A stretch of DNA of 64,000 nucleotides from UBA2897 sp036733925 (GTDB lineage Bacteria > Bacillota > Negativicutes > Selenomonadales > Selenomonadaceae). How positions within the stretch are numbered: the stretch's first letter is position 1; each line of letters opens with the position of its first letter. The stretch lies in contig DAIMZO010000004.1 of NCBI GenBank assembly GCA_036733925.1, positions 1 through 64,000 of the forward strand, written 5' to 3'. Positions 26,065-36,000 of the stretch are shown here, piece by piece. The notes under the pieces were generated by a model. That model was given only the letters and a program-made list of their open reading frames with translations, did not search any database and was not told the origin of the DNA. The translations under genes and the position numbers were made by a program.

Positions 26065-27270
26065 TTATTTTTCAGCAGCTGCACCGAGCAATTCGTCGAG
26101 GACACCGAGCACAGCGTCAACCTGCTCGTTCGTCACGATGAGCGGCGGGATGAACCGCAGCACCTTGCCGACCGTGCAGTTCAGGATGAATCCCTTTTCG
26201 AGCGCCTGATTCACGATGGGCGTGCCGGGGATCGTCAGTTCCATGCCGAGGATCAGGCCCGTGCCGCGCACATCCTTGACCAGCGCCGGATATTTCTTCG
26301 CGAGACGCTCAAGCCCCGCCTTGAAATACGCGCCGGTCTCCTCGACATGCTGCAGGAACTCCGGCTGCGGGATCGTGTCAAGGATCACGTTGGCCGCTGC
26401 GCAAGCGAGCGGATTCCCGCCGAACGTCGTGCCATGGTCGCCGGGCCCAAAAGCATTCGCGACCTCGTCGGTCACGACGAACGCGCCGATCGGCACACCG
26501 CCCGCAAGGCCCTTCGCAAGCGTCACGATATCCGGCTTCACGCCGTATTTCTGATACGCGAAGAACTTCCCGCTGCGGCCGATGCCCGCCTGGATTTCAT
26601 CGAAGATCAGCAGCGCATGATACTTGTCGCATAGTTTCCGTACACCCTTGAGATAGCCGGGTGCCGGCGTATATACGCCGCCCTCGCCCTGAATCGTCTC
26701 GAGCATGACCGCACAGGTCTTCTCGCTCATCATCTTCTCGAGCTCTTCGAGATCGTTGTAATGCACGTAATTGAAGCCACCTGGCACCGGGCCGAGCCCT
26801 TCCTGATAATGCGGCTGGCCGGTCGCGGTCAGCGTCGCGTAGGTGCGGCCATGGAAACTCATCCAGGCCGTGATGATCTGCACCTTCTCCGGATCCTGTG
26901 CCGTCGCCCATTTCCGTGCAATCTTGATAGCGCCTTCATTCGCCTCCGCGCCCGAGTTGCCGAAGAACGCTTTGCCGAGCCCGGACAGCTTCACGAGCTT
27001 CTCTGCGGCGTCGGCCTGCGGCTGCGTGTAGTAGAGGTTCGAGCAGTGCAGCATCTTGTGCGCCTGCTTCGTGATGGCATCGACGAGCCGCGGGTCATCG
27101 TGACCGAGCACGTTCACGGCAATGCCGCCGAGGAAATCGAGATATTTTTTCCCGTCGACATCCCAGACCTCCGCGCCCTTACCGTGGTCGAGGACGACCT
27201 TGTAGCGCTGGAATACCGGGACATAGGATGCCTTGTCCTCCGCGAAGATCCTATTATCTAAATCGCTCAT
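26065..27270 (-). CDS. argD: Acetylornithine aminotransferase
   Basis: PLP-dependent transfer of the amino group of glutamate to N-acetylglutamate semialdehyde. 401 residues, class III aminotransferase. Visible motifs: FFGNSGAEANEGAIKIARK (phosphate loop), LLIFDEIQAGIGRSGKFFA (Asp of the PLP ring) and the PLP lysine in VTLAKGLAGGVPIGA. Fourth gene of argC-J-B-D, 38 bp after argB. It ends about 14 bp before the argF operator region, with no terminator visible, so argC-D transcripts may read through into argF-G-H. Confidence 0.95.
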   Translation of the reverse strand: MSDLDNRIFAEDKASYVPVFQRYKVVLDHGKGAEVWDVDGKKYLDFLGGIAVNVLGHDDPRLVDAITKQAHKMLHCSNLYYTQPQADAAEKLVKLSGLGKAFFGNSGAEANEGAIKIARKWATAQDPEKVQIITAWMSFHGRTYATLTATGQPHYQEGLGPVPGGFNYVHYNDLEELEKMMSEKTCAVMLETIQGEGGVYTPAPGYLKGVRKLCDKYHALLIFDEIQAGIGRSGKFFAYQKYGVKPDIVTLAKGLAGGVPIGAFVVTDEVANAFGPGDHGTTFGGNPLACAAANVILDTIPQPEFLQHVEETGAYFKAGLERLAKKYPALVKDVRGTGLILGMELTIPGTPIVNQALEKGFILNCTVGKVLRFIPPLIVTNEQVDAVLGVLDELLGAAAEK

Positions 27271-27308
27271 GCGTATAAAGCCCCTTTTCGTATGCGTATG
27301 CCAAAAGT

Positions 27309-28214
27309 TCAGCGAACCACCTGCGTGCCGATGCCCTTCGACGTGAAGATCTCGAGCAGGATGGAGTGATCCAGCCTGCCGTCGATGATATGCGTCTTGC
27401 CCGCGCCGAGGTCAAGCGCCTTGAGGCAGGCCTCGACCTTCGGGATCATGCCGCCGGCGATCGTACCGTCCTGGATATAGGCGCGTGCCTCATTTGCATG
27501 CAGCGTCGAAAGGAACGACGATTTGTCGTTGAAATCACAGTAAATCCCCTCGACATCGGTCAGCAGCAGCAACTTCTCCGCCTCCATCTCGCCGGCAATC
27601 TCCGCCGCGACATAATCCGCGTTGATGTTGTAGCTCTCGCCATTCTTGCCGACGCCGATTGGCGCGATGACCGGGACGTAGTCGTTCTCGAGCAGATCGT
27701 CGAGGAACGTCGTGTTGATGCTTGTCGCCTCGCCAACATAGCCGATATCGACTTTCTTCGCGTTCGCGTCCTCATCGTATACCGTTGCAAGCTTCTTCTT
27801 CGCCTGGATCAGGCCGGCGTCCTTGCCGGATAATCCGACCGCCTGGACCCCGCGCTGGTTCAGCAGGTTGACGATCTCGGAATTCACCTTGCCGTCGAGC
27901 ACCATTTCCGCAACCTCGACCGTCTCCTCATCGGTGACGCGGAGCCCGGCGACGAACGCGGACTTCTTGCCGATCTTCTTCAGGAAGCCCGTGATCTCCG
28001 GGCCGCCGCCATGCACGATGATGGGGCGCATGCCGACGTATTTCATCAGCGCGATATCCTGCATGACCTTCTGCTTCAGCGTATCGCTGACCATCGCGTT
28101 GCCGCCGTATTTGATAACGAACGTCTTGCCATAGAACCGCTGGATATACGGCAGGGCGTCGATCAGGACGGCCGCCTTGTCCTGCGGTGCAAATTGTTTT
28201 TCTATCTCTTCCAT
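27309..28214 (-). CDS. argB: Acetylglutamate kinase
   Basis: Phosphorylates N-acetylglutamate. 301 residues, amino acid kinase family. FVIKYGGNAM (Lys/Gly ATP site), IIVHGGGPEI (substrate loop) and GGMIPKVEACLKAL are intact. The start overlaps the argJ stop by one base (TGATG). An N-terminal helix before the kinase fold (residues 1-25) resembles that of arginine-inhibited hexameric enzymes; feedback inhibition is therefore likely but not proven. Confidence 0.96.
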   Translation of the reverse strand: MEEIEKQFAPQDKAAVLIDALPYIQRFYGKTFVIKYGGNAMVSDTLKQKVMQDIALMKYVGMRPIIVHGGGPEITGFLKKIGKKSAFVAGLRVTDEETVEVAEMVLDGKVNSEIVNLLNQRGVQAVGLSGKDAGLIQAKKKLATVYDEDANAKKVDIGYVGEATSINTTFLDDLLENDYVPVIAPIGVGKNGESYNINADYVAAEIAGEMEAEKLLLLTDVEGIYCDFNDKSSFLSTLHANEARAYIQDGTIAGGMIPKVEACLKALDLGAGKTHIIDGRLDHSILLEIFTSKGIGTQVVR

Positions 28215-29425
28215 CAGGTGTGATACTCCCCGTTGATCTTGACGTACTCATAGGAGAAGTCGCAGGTCCAGACCGTCGCTTCCTCCGTGCCGTCGCCCAT
28301 ATCGATGTCAATGACGATGTCATGTGCCTCCATGACGCTGCGTAGCTTCTCCTCATCTGCGTCCGCGCCGACGCCATGCGCGTAGACCGGCACGCCGCCG
28401 AACTTCACGATCGTCTTCTGCGGATCCATCGGCACGCCGGCGTAGCCGACCGCGCAGATGACGCGGCCCCAGTTCGGATCCTCGCCGAAGAACGCCGTCT
28501 TGACGAGCGGGCTCTTCGCGACGCTCATCGCGATGGCCTTTGCATCCTCGAACGATTTCGTGCCCGTCACGTGCACGGTCAGGAATTTCGTTGCGCCCTC
28601 GCCGTCCGAGGCAATCTTTTTCGCGAGCTCCTCGCAGATTTCTTTGAGCGTCTGCTTGACGAGTTCATAGTCCTCGTTCTCCGCGTCGATATATGCGTTG
28701 CCGGCCTCGCCGTTCGCGAGCACGATACACATATCGTTCGTGCTCATATCGCCATCAATCGAGATCATGTTGAACGTGACCGGCACGACCTCCGACAACG
28801 CTTTCTGCAGCAGCACCGGCGCAATGGCCGCATCCGTCGTGATGAAGCAGAGCATCGTCGCCATGTTCGGCTGAATCATCCCCGATCCCTTTGCGATGAA
28901 GCCGAAGCGGACTTCTTTGCCGCCGATGCTGACTTCCGTCGCGCCGCATTTGGAGTAGGTATCCGTCGTGATGATCGCATTGCCCGCATCGACGCTGCCA
29001 TCATCCGAGAGGGACTTCGCCGCCTGCGCGATGCCGCTTTCCATCTTGTCCATCGGGAGATTCACGCCGATGACGCCCGTCGATGCCACGATGACATCAT
29101 CTGACGTGCAGCCGAGCGCCGAGGCCGCGAAGGACTGCATAGCCACGGCGTCTTTCTCGCCCTGCTCGCCCGTGCAGGCATTCGCGCAGCCGGCATTCGC
29201 GACGATAGCGTGTGCCGTGCCGGTCTTCACCACGCGCTTCGACGCATAGACCGGTGCCGCCGCAACCGCGTTCTGCGTGAACGTGCCGGCCACCGCCGCT
29301 TCTTTCTTCGTATAGATCATCGCGACGTCGAGGTTGCCGCTCTTCTTGATGCCGGCTTTCACGCCCGCTGCCAGAAATCCTTTCGGATAGGTGACGCCCG
29401 CCTTCTTCTGTTCTGCTGTAAACAT
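28214..29425 (-). CDS. argJ: Glutamate N-acetyltransferase / ornithine acetyltransferase ArgJ
   Basis: Transfers the acetyl group from N-acetylornithine to glutamate, recycling it; some members also use acetyl-CoA (bifunctional). 403 residues, normal. The autocleavage site is MIQPNMA|TMLCFIT, with the new N-terminal Thr as nucleophile. The oxyanion pair is visible as ASTGVIGV. No argA or argE was found in the window, consistent with the cyclic acetyl pathway. Start with AGGAGG-like GGAAATGCG upstream; one-base overlap with argB. Confidence 0.95.
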   Translation of the reverse strand: MFTAEQKKAGVTYPKGFLAAGVKAGIKKSGNLDVAMIYTKKEAAVAGTFTQNAVAAAPVYASKRVVKTGTAHAIVANAGCANACTGEQGEKDAVAMQSFAASALGCTSDDVIVASTGVIGVNLPMDKMESGIAQAAKSLSDDGSVDAGNAIITTDTYSKCGATEVSIGGKEVRFGFIAKGSGMIQPNMATMLCFITTDAAIAPVLLQKALSEVVPVTFNMISIDGDMSTNDMCIVLANGEAGNAYIDAENEDYELVKQTLKEICEELAKKIASDGEGATKFLTVHVTGTKSFEDAKAIAMSVAKSPLVKTAFFGEDPNWGRVICAVGYAGVPMDPQKTIVKFGGVPVYAHGVGADADEEKLRSVMEAHDIVIDIDMGDGTEEATVWTCDFSYEYVKINGEYHT

Positions 29426-29469
29426 ATCGCATTTCCTCCTAAAATATGGTAGCCAATATTTTCATCTGA

Positions 29470-30504
29470 TCAAGGGTATACCGGCGCGAAATCGAGTCCC
29501 ATCTTTTCGTCGAAGCCGCACGCGATATTGAAATTCTGCACAGCCTGACCCGCTGCCCCTTTGACGAGGTTATCGATGGCTGAGAGCACGATCACGCGAT
29601 GCGTGCGCTCGTCGATGTGCCAGGCAAGGTCGCAGAAGTTCGAGCCGCGCACGTATTTCGTCTCCGGGTACGCATTGCGGCCGAGCAGCCGGATGAAGAA
29701 TTCCTTGCCGTAGAGCTTCTCGAACGCTGCGTCAACCTGTTCCGGCGTCACGCCGTCCGCGAGGCTTGCATAGCAGGTCGAGAGGATGCCGCGCGACATC
29801 GGTACAAGATGCGGCGTGAAGTTGATGACGGTCTTCTCACCCGAGAGCTTCGTTATGGCCTGCTCGATTTCCGGCGTATGCCGGTGATGCGCGACATTGT
29901 ACGCCTTGAAATTATCGTAGAGCTCCGGGAAATGATTGCCCTGCTTCGGCTTGCGGCCTGCACCGGAAACGCCCGATTTCGCATCGACGATGATTGTGTT
30001 GACGTCGATCAGGTGTTCCTTCGCGAGCGGCGCGAGCGCCAGGATGCTCGCCGTTGTGAAGCAGCCGGCATTCCCGATAATCTTCGCATCCTTAATCTTC
30101 GCGCGGTTCAGCTCAGCGAGCCCGTATACGCGCGACGCATCCTTATGCGTATGCGCGACATGGTACCATTTCTCATAAACATCAGTGTCATCAAAGCGGT
30201 AGTCCGCGCCGAGGTCGATGATGCGCACGGGAAGGTTCTCCAGCGCCTTTCCGACTGCCATCGCGTGGCCATGCGGCAGGCCGATGAAAAGGAAGTCGCT
30301 GTCCTTGCCGATGGCCTCGATATCCTTCAGGCTCTCGAGCTTCAGATCGTAGAGTCCTCGCAGATGCGGATACAGCTCGGCGATTTTCTCGCCGGTATGA
30401 CTCTCGGATGTGATATGCACGACTTCTGCCTGCGGATGCTGATACAGGATGCGCAGGAGCTCTGCCCCTGCATATCCTGTCGCCCCGATGACACTGACCT
30501 TCAT
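29470..30504 (-). CDS. argC: N-acetyl-gamma-glutamyl-phosphate reductase
   Basis: NADPH-dependent reduction of acetylglutamyl phosphate. About 344 residues. The Rossmann start VSVIGATGYAGAELLRIL and the catalytic cysteine in IGNAGCFTTAS are present, followed by the family sequence SGVSGAGRKP. The ATG at 30504 has GGGAGGG upstream; an ATG five codons earlier lies inside that site. First gene of argC-J-B-D, divergent from a glycosyltransferase 51 gene. An ARG-like palindrome lies in the shared promoter region. Confidence 0.95.
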   Translation of the reverse strand: MKVSVIGATGYAGAELLRILYQHPQAEVVHITSESHTGEKIAELYPHLRGLYDLKLESLKDIEAIGKDSDFLFIGLPHGHAMAVGKALENLPVRIIDLGADYRFDDTDVYEKWYHVAHTHKDASRVYGLAELNRAKIKDAKIIGNAGCFTTASILALAPLAKEHLIDVNTIIVDAKSGVSGAGRKPKQGNHFPELYDNFKAYNVAHHRHTPEIEQAITKLSGEKTVINFTPHLVPMSRGILSTCYASLADGVTPEQVDAAFEKLYGKEFFIRLLGRNAYPETKYVRGSNFCDLAWHIDERTHRVIVLSAIDNLVKGAAGQAVQNFNIACGFDEKMGLDFAPVYP

Positions 30505-30542
30505 AAAGGTCCCTCCCAACTTCTTGTAACTCTGTAAATGTA

Positions 30543-30571
30543 TTTATAATTATACATCTATCAGGTATAAT
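30543..30571 (+). promoter_or_regulatory. Divergent argC / glycosyltransferase promoter region with an ARG-like box
   Basis: Plus strand: TTTATA (30543-30548), 17 bp, TATAAT (30566-30571), driving the gene at 30605. The palindromic TTTATAATTATACA (30543-30556) resembles an ARG box and also contains a minus-strand TATAAT (30549-30554) for argC, whose -35 is poor. An ArgR dimer here would cover both promoters. Confidence 0.6.
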
Positions 30572-30604
30572 GGTTTCCGGTCTATATTATATGGAGGGAA
30601 TGCC

Positions 30605-31437
30605 ATGAAAAAATCCCGCAGGCGCAAAGTCTGGCGGCCGATTTTCCGCTTCTGCTTTGCCTTATTCCTGCTTTTCTTTAGCGCGTTTTTCCTGTCCGGC
30701 GGCATCTGGCTGTTCCACCCGCGCACCTGGCAGAATGTCGGCGACATGCTGCCGCGGCTTGAACGCCAGCTGCCCGCCATCGAAGACAGCGAGGACAAGC
30801 ATACCATCGGATGGACGGATCGCGTCAGCCGCTTCATCTTCCTGAAGCGCGCCGTAAACAGCCGCGTCGACCGCGGAAGCTACGTCCCGCTCAATGAAAT
30901 CCCGGATTCCATGAAGCAGGCCATCGTCGCCGTCGAGGACAGCCGCTTCTACTCTCATCACGGATTCGACCTGCAGGGCATCGCCCGCGCCTCGCTCGTC
31001 AACCTGCAATACGGGCAGATTGAGGAAGGCGCGAGCACGATCACGCAGCAGCTCGTCAAGAACCTGTTCCTATCGAACGAGCAGTCCTTCGGCCGCAAGG
31101 CGGGGAACTGGCCCTCGCCCTCGATATGGAGATCAACTACTCGAAAGACGAGATCCTCGAGCTCTACCTGAACACGATCTACTACGGCTCCGGCTACTAT
31201 GGCATCGGCCCGGCCTCCATGGGGTATTTCGGCAAGAAGCCGAAAGACCTGCAGCTCCCCGAATCCTCCATGCTCGCCGGCCTGCCGAACGCACCGTCTG
31301 TCTACTCGCCCTACAACGACTTCCTGATGGCCAAGAAGCGGCAGATGGTCGTGCTCGACGCGATGGTCCGCTCCGGCTATATCAGCGCATCCACTGCAGA
31401 GGACGCAAAGATCAAGCCGATCCTGCTCGCCCATTGA
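30605..31437 (+). pseudogene. Monofunctional peptidoglycan glycosyltransferase (GT51), frameshifted
   Basis: The first frame (30605-31171) encodes an N-terminal TM (residues about 14-37) and GT51 motifs AVEDSRFYSHHGFD and STITQQLVKN. Near 31101-31106 the reading frame shifts, and the rest (LELYLNTIYYGSGYYGIG, SSMLAGLPNAP, ending ILLAH) continues in the next frame to 31437. Restoring one base in the run CGGGGAA (expected GCGGAGGAA) would give one 277-residue protein with no transpeptidase domain, the size of an MtgA-like lipid II polymerase. GGAGGGAA precedes the ATG. Either a real inactivating deletion or a sequencing error in a short G run; the otherwise intact sequence favours a recent event or an error. 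Confidence 0.85.
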
Positions 31438-31452
31438 GGCAGGAATATACAA

Positions 31453-31492
31453 AAATGCCGTTGGCTCTCCTATGGATGAGTCAACGGCATTT
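31453..31492. terminator. Bidirectional terminator after the GT51 gene
   Basis: AAATGCCGTTG (31453-31463) pairs with CAACGGCATTT (31482-31492), 11 bp, with flanking A and T runs. It separates two convergent genes. Confidence 0.8.
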
Positions 31493-31493
31493 C

Positions 31494-32060
31494 TTATTTC
31501 TTCTTGTCTTTGTCTTTCTGCTGATCCGCGACGGAACGCTCGAAGTGCTTGTAGAACTGTTCGCAAAGATTCGTATACGTCGCAACCGTATCCACATCCG
31601 AACGGTTCTGCGCAATCTGATACGAATAGAGGAGCTGGTTCGTCCCCGCCTTGTACACATCGAAGAAGAACTGCGTGCGGCTGTTGTTCGCAACCGTCAG
31701 CGTGACATAGGCGTCCGCATAGCTGCCGACATTCTCCTTGAAGGCCTTTGCGGCCTCGCGGCGGCCGAGCGCCTTGATGTCGATGTTCTTGTCCTTCTGA
31801 ATATCTTTTGCGACAGAATCATACGAAAGCACATAGCAGCGCGCTACATGGCTGGAATCGTACAGGATCTGCGTCAGGATCTCCTTGTTCGGCGCCTTCT
31901 CATCCACCTGCATGTAAAGCGGCGAATTGATGGCAAGGCGGTGTACCGCTGTGATATCCGCACCATCATAGGTCGTCACCTTGTCCGAGTTTGCGAAAGC
32001 GGACTGCGTGCCGAGCACGACAAGGCAGACAATCAGCAGCATCTGAATGATTTTTTTCAT
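31494..32060 (-). CDS. Small secreted protein of unknown function
   Basis: 188 residues with a clear signal peptide (MKKIIQMLLIVCLVVLGTQS, cleavage probably after AFA at residue 23). The mature part is about 165 residues of mixed alpha/beta character. It has a strand-like VTLTVANNSRTQFFFDVYKA in its second half and a charged C-terminal tail ending in KDKDKKK. One cysteine pair is possible. I do not recognise the family. AGGAGG precedes the ATG. It lies alone between convergent GT51 and folT. Export to the envelope is inferred from the signal peptide. Confidence 0.75.
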   Translation of the reverse strand: MKKIIQMLLIVCLVVLGTQSAFANSDKVTTYDGADITAVHRLAINSPLYMQVDEKAPNKEILTQILYDSSHVARCYVLSYDSVAKDIQKDKNIDIKALGRREAAKAFKENVGSYADAYVTLTVANNSRTQFFFDVYKAGTNQLLYSYQIAQNRSDVDTVATYTNLCEQFYKHFERSVADQQKDKDKKK

Positions 32061-32187
32061 GAACCCTTTCCTCCTGCTCTTCCTTTATTTCTACTGAGCA
32101 TAGATGAATATAATGCTTTTATTCTTTTCTATTCTACACCTGTTTTATGAATCCTGCCAGTAAAATTGATGAAACCAACGTCAAATT

Positions 32188-32730
32188 TCACAGAAAATCC
32201 ACACGGGGCAAGATGCGCGACAGATACCGCCACGCAAAGAAGAACAGCGCACATTCAAGCGGGTAGCAGATCACAAGCTTCGGCACGCGGGTGGCCAGGA
32301 TCAGCGAAGCGCCCTTCTCGTAGAACAGCACGAGCCAGAACGTATTGAGCAACAGATGCACGAAAGCATTCACAAGCAGGAATGCCAGCAGGACGCGCCA
32401 GACTTTCGGGCGCTGCCGGTAAAAGAATATGCCATAGAGCCAGCCCGTAAAGAACGCCGAGACCGTGAAGCCCGGGAAATAGGCCCCCGTCCCGAGCAGG
32501 TTCGCCCCGATGATGTCAGCAAGCGCCGACACGGCCCCTGCCTTGCACGGACCGAACCACGCCGCGCAGAGCGCGACAGGCAGGAAACTCAGACCAAAAT
32601 GCACGTACGGCGTCTGGATCGCGAACACCCGCGCGAGCAAGACCGCCAATGCGGTAAACACACCGAGCAGGACGAGCTCCCTCGTGCTCTTGACCGATAA
32701 CAGACGTGCGGTAACCATAGGATTTCGCAT
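32188..32730 (-). CDS. folT: Folate-specific ECF transporter substrate-binding subunit FolT
   Basis: About 180 residues with five to six hydrophobic helices, typical of ECF S components. The family pattern is visible: a short N-terminal cytoplasmic segment (RLLSVKSTRELVLLGVFTAL), then YVHFGLSFLPVALCAAWFGP and the substrate-side ADIIGANLLGTGAYFPGF. It works with a shared EcfA-A'-T module, not present in this window. The start MRNPMVTARL has GAGGAGG 5 bases upstream. The gene is preceded by a THF riboswitch, which strongly supports folate as the ligand. Confidence 0.9.
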   Translation of the reverse strand: MRNPMVTARLLSVKSTRELVLLGVFTALAVLLARVFAIQTPYVHFGLSFLPVALCAAWFGPCKAGAVSALADIIGANLLGTGAYFPGFTVSAFFTGWLYGIFFYRQRPKVWRVLLAFLLVNAFVHLLLNTFWLVLFYEKGASLILATRVPKLVICYPLECALFFFAWRYLSRILPRVDFL

Positions 32731-32733
32731 AAA

Positions 32734-32774
32734 AACCTCCTCGAAACTCGAAGCGTTGCCGCAGTCCCGAGGTT
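32734..32774 (-). promoter_or_regulatory. Candidate Shine-Dalgarno sequestering stem of folT
   Basis: AACCTC (32769-32774) can pair with GAGGTT (32734-32739), which is part of the folT ribosome-binding site. No terminator follows the THF aptamer, so control at translation initiation fits. Confidence 0.5.
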
Positions 32775-32783
32775 GCTCGTTAT

Positions 32784-32883
32784 GCAGCAGCGGGATGCAA
32801 TGCCTGCACCGCGGGTTTCCCCTTCGTCCGGCTGACAACTCCCCGTCCAGCCGACACTTGACGCACAGACACTTACTCTGCTT
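32784..32883 (-). promoter_or_regulatory. Tetrahydrofolate (THF) riboswitch upstream of folT
   Basis: The minus-strand RNA matches the THF aptamer segment by segment: GAGTAAGTG at the 5' side, GCGTCAAGTG, the long P3 arm CGGCTGGACGGGG/GTTGTCAGCCG, GACGAAGG, CGCGGTG and the closing ATTGCATCCCGCT. The order and spacing agree with the folT riboswitches of Firmicutes as I remember them. A P1 helix forms between GCAG and CTGC. It lies about 55 nt upstream of the folT start. Confidence 0.93.
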
Positions 32884-32908
32884 CCTTATTCACTCCTTCT
32901 ATGACCTA

Positions 32909-32937
32909 ACTATAGTACCTAGCCATACTTTTGTCAA
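32909..32937 (-). promoter_or_regulatory. Sigma-70 promoter of the folT transcript
   Basis: TTGACA (32932-32937), 17 bp, TATAGT (32909-32914) on the minus strand, giving a start just upstream of the THF aptamer. The remainder of 32938-33033 shows nothing recognisable. Confidence 0.85.
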
Positions 32938-33033
32938 CCGGTTTTCCATCTGCCTTTTTCAATCAGGACTTTGCGTTTGCTCACTCTGTTGAAACACCTT
33001 ATACATGATTCATTATATCAAATTCTTATCCTT

Positions 33034-36000
33034 CTAGTGCCCCAGTTCGGGGAATAATTTTTTGAGCTTCTGATCCAATCTCCCATCTTTGGCGTATTCC
33101 AAGGCATCGCAAAGGCGGATGTTGTTCTTCTCTATCTCAATCCGGCTGCTGAATCCGAGGATGTAGGACTGGCAGATTTTGTAGATGATTTTTGTTGGAG
33201 CGAGTCCATAGACCTGCTCGGCGAAAATATGATTGAGACGTTCTGCCATATCCGGATATAACTTTTTCATCCGTTTGCTCTGGTAGAGCCTTTTGACGAT
33301 TTCAGTGATGTACATACCAGACTTCATGTAGAGGTCAGCAAATGTTGCATCCGGATCATCGAAGCAACCGGGATTCTCTTTTTCGAGAAGGTCGACCATG
33401 TCTTTTACCACACGCTTCGGCGTGAAGATCTGATTTGTCTTCTGTGGCGGGATGTAATCGAAGATGTCGCCCTGCTTCTCGTCCTCGAAGTAGTTGGCGA
33501 GCTCTGCCTTTTTCCTGAGGAACTCGAGCACCGCGTCATTGAATACCACTTCGTCAAAAAGATGACCGTCGAAATGCTTTTTATGCGCCTCATCCCGGAT
33601 TTCCTTGCCATTTTCGTCCGTTTGGTAATAGTCGCCGCCATCGCGCAGCATCCGGAACTCGTCAAGCGTGATACTGGTGACTTCTTGGAATACATCTTCC
33701 GGCACAATCTCATCGAAGGTTTCCAGCGTGGTATCCTCGTTGCCATACGCCATCAAGAAAGCCGGGATGGTTCGGGAGAATCCGCGCAGGTGGTCGCGGA
33801 CGCTTCCCTCGATAGAGTCCTTTTCCGCGTTGAGCTTTTCCGTCTCAACGGTCTCGACGATGGTCTCCCCCGCTTTCCTGATGGTATCCCCCTGCAACTT
33901 CTCATGGATAGAGGTCAGCATCTGCTGATAGTTTTTCTCGTGTTTCTGTTCGTATTCCTCGTCAATCTTTGAGATTTCCTGCATAGAGGCGCCGGATTCC
34001 TGTGCCTCTGCAATCTTATCCTGCCGTTCCTTTTCCATCTGGTTCTTCTTGATGGCAAAGTCACCGAATGCCTCATGGATGACCTCACCGGTGGCTTTCT
34101 GGATATCCCGTTCGATAGATTTCTGTGTCGATTTCTTCAGATCATCGCCGTAGTTCTTGCGCACCTTATCAATAAGAACGTCCGCAAGCGGTTGACTGAG
34201 CTGCGCCTTGAGCCAGTCGATTTCCTCTTTCTCCTTGCTCGGGTGCTCGGCATGCTCCTTCTGCAGCGCATCGACCGCCTGCGTCAGCTTATCCTCGATA
34301 TCTCCATATACTTTCAGTCCGAATATCCCCTGCGCTGTGCCGATGATTTGTTCCGTCGGAATACCGACGTCGCCATCTTCGTTCAGATGAAGCCGATCGG
34401 CAGTATCCTCGTTAACGGGGACTTTCGGCAGCGCCTTCGGCTCCTCGATGGCCTCCATGCCGTTGATGATATCGATGATTTCCTGTGGCGCACCGAAAAT
34501 GCCGGAGATATTCGCAAACAGGAAATTCGACATGAAACCGCGTTCCACGACCTCGCGCGCATGGATGTGCCGAGGGATGGTCAGCACCTTCTCGGCGTCG
34601 AGTTCAATCATCGCGCCGGTTTCGTCCTCGCCGTAGACGGGGAAGAAATTCAAGAGCTCGCGGACGTTCTGTTTCCGCGCATCGAGGTCTCCATGCTCGC
34701 CAGACGTCTCCGGAATCAAGTCGTTCGCGAACTGCTCGAAAATCGTCAGTGTGCGTGCCGGGTCGAAATCGAATACATAGGCATTCTGCTTGCGGTAAGC
34801 ATTCCCGTCGCTGTCCGTGAAAAGGCAGGGGTTCTGTGCACGGAATGCCGCCTGCATGTAGAGCGCCGGCGATGCCATATTCGATAGCATGAGCACTGCT
34901 GTCCACTCCGGTATCGTGACGCCCGTCGTTAGCTGACCGACGGAAAGCGTGATGGTCTTATCATATTGCTGGATAGCCTCTGTCACACGGTCAAACGCCT
35001 TCGCCGTCTCATCCTCATCATCGAGCTTGCCATCACCGGCAGCGAGAATGATTTCGTAGTCCTTGAACACCGGGTGGAGCTTGAGCTTCTTCGCGAGTGC
35101 CTTTGCGCTGTCAACGCGATTGAACAGCCAGAACGTATGCTTCAGTTCCTCGCGCAGCTCCGGCGTCGAAAAAGGGAACTTCCCCTGCCGTGTCAAGGCA
35201 TCGAGGAATTTATCAACATCCGCATCGTGGACAAATTTCCCTTTGTTATTCGTTGCGAAAAATTCATTCAGATCAAAGGCATACTCCCCGCGCTCCTCGT
35301 CTTCGAGCTCGATGCCCTGCTCCACGCGCTCCCGGACAATCTCCGACATCTGATAGGTGTAAAGACAGAGCCGTGGCAGTTTCGCATAAGGATTCTCCTG
35401 CTCCGACGCAGCGTCCCAGTCCCGCTTTTTCTGCTGCTCGTCGGCATACGTCCAATTGAAGATAGCGTCCTTGGGGAACTTATCGTTCGCGAGCGCCTTG
35501 AACGGCGTACCCGAAAGGTGCAGCGTCCAGCGGTGGTCGATATGATTGAATGCCGTATCCGTCTTGTACGTGTCGACGCCCTCGTGTGCCTCGTCGATGA
35601 TGAGGATATCCCACTTTATCCCCTTCTCCGCGCTGATTTCCGTGAGCTTGTCATACTGCCCACCGAAGTAGATGGAGCCCTTCAGATCCTGCAGGCTGAC
35701 GAACTCAATGCATCCGCGGATAGCATCGGAATCATCGCCGTCCATACGGTCGAGATATGCCTCACGGCTCAAGACGTATTTCCGGTCGCGGATGCCGTCG
35801 ACATTGCTGACAAAGAGGTAACCGGATTTCGGACCAAAGAACGTCTCATAGTCGTCATACCAGGAATTCGCGATGGCCGGACGGTTCGTCACGATGAGGA
35901 TATTCGTCGCACCAAGCCGATGGCAGAGATCGTATGAAGAAAGCGTCTTGCCGAATCGCGGCTTCGCATTCCAGAGGAACTCTCCATGTTCGTGCGTATG

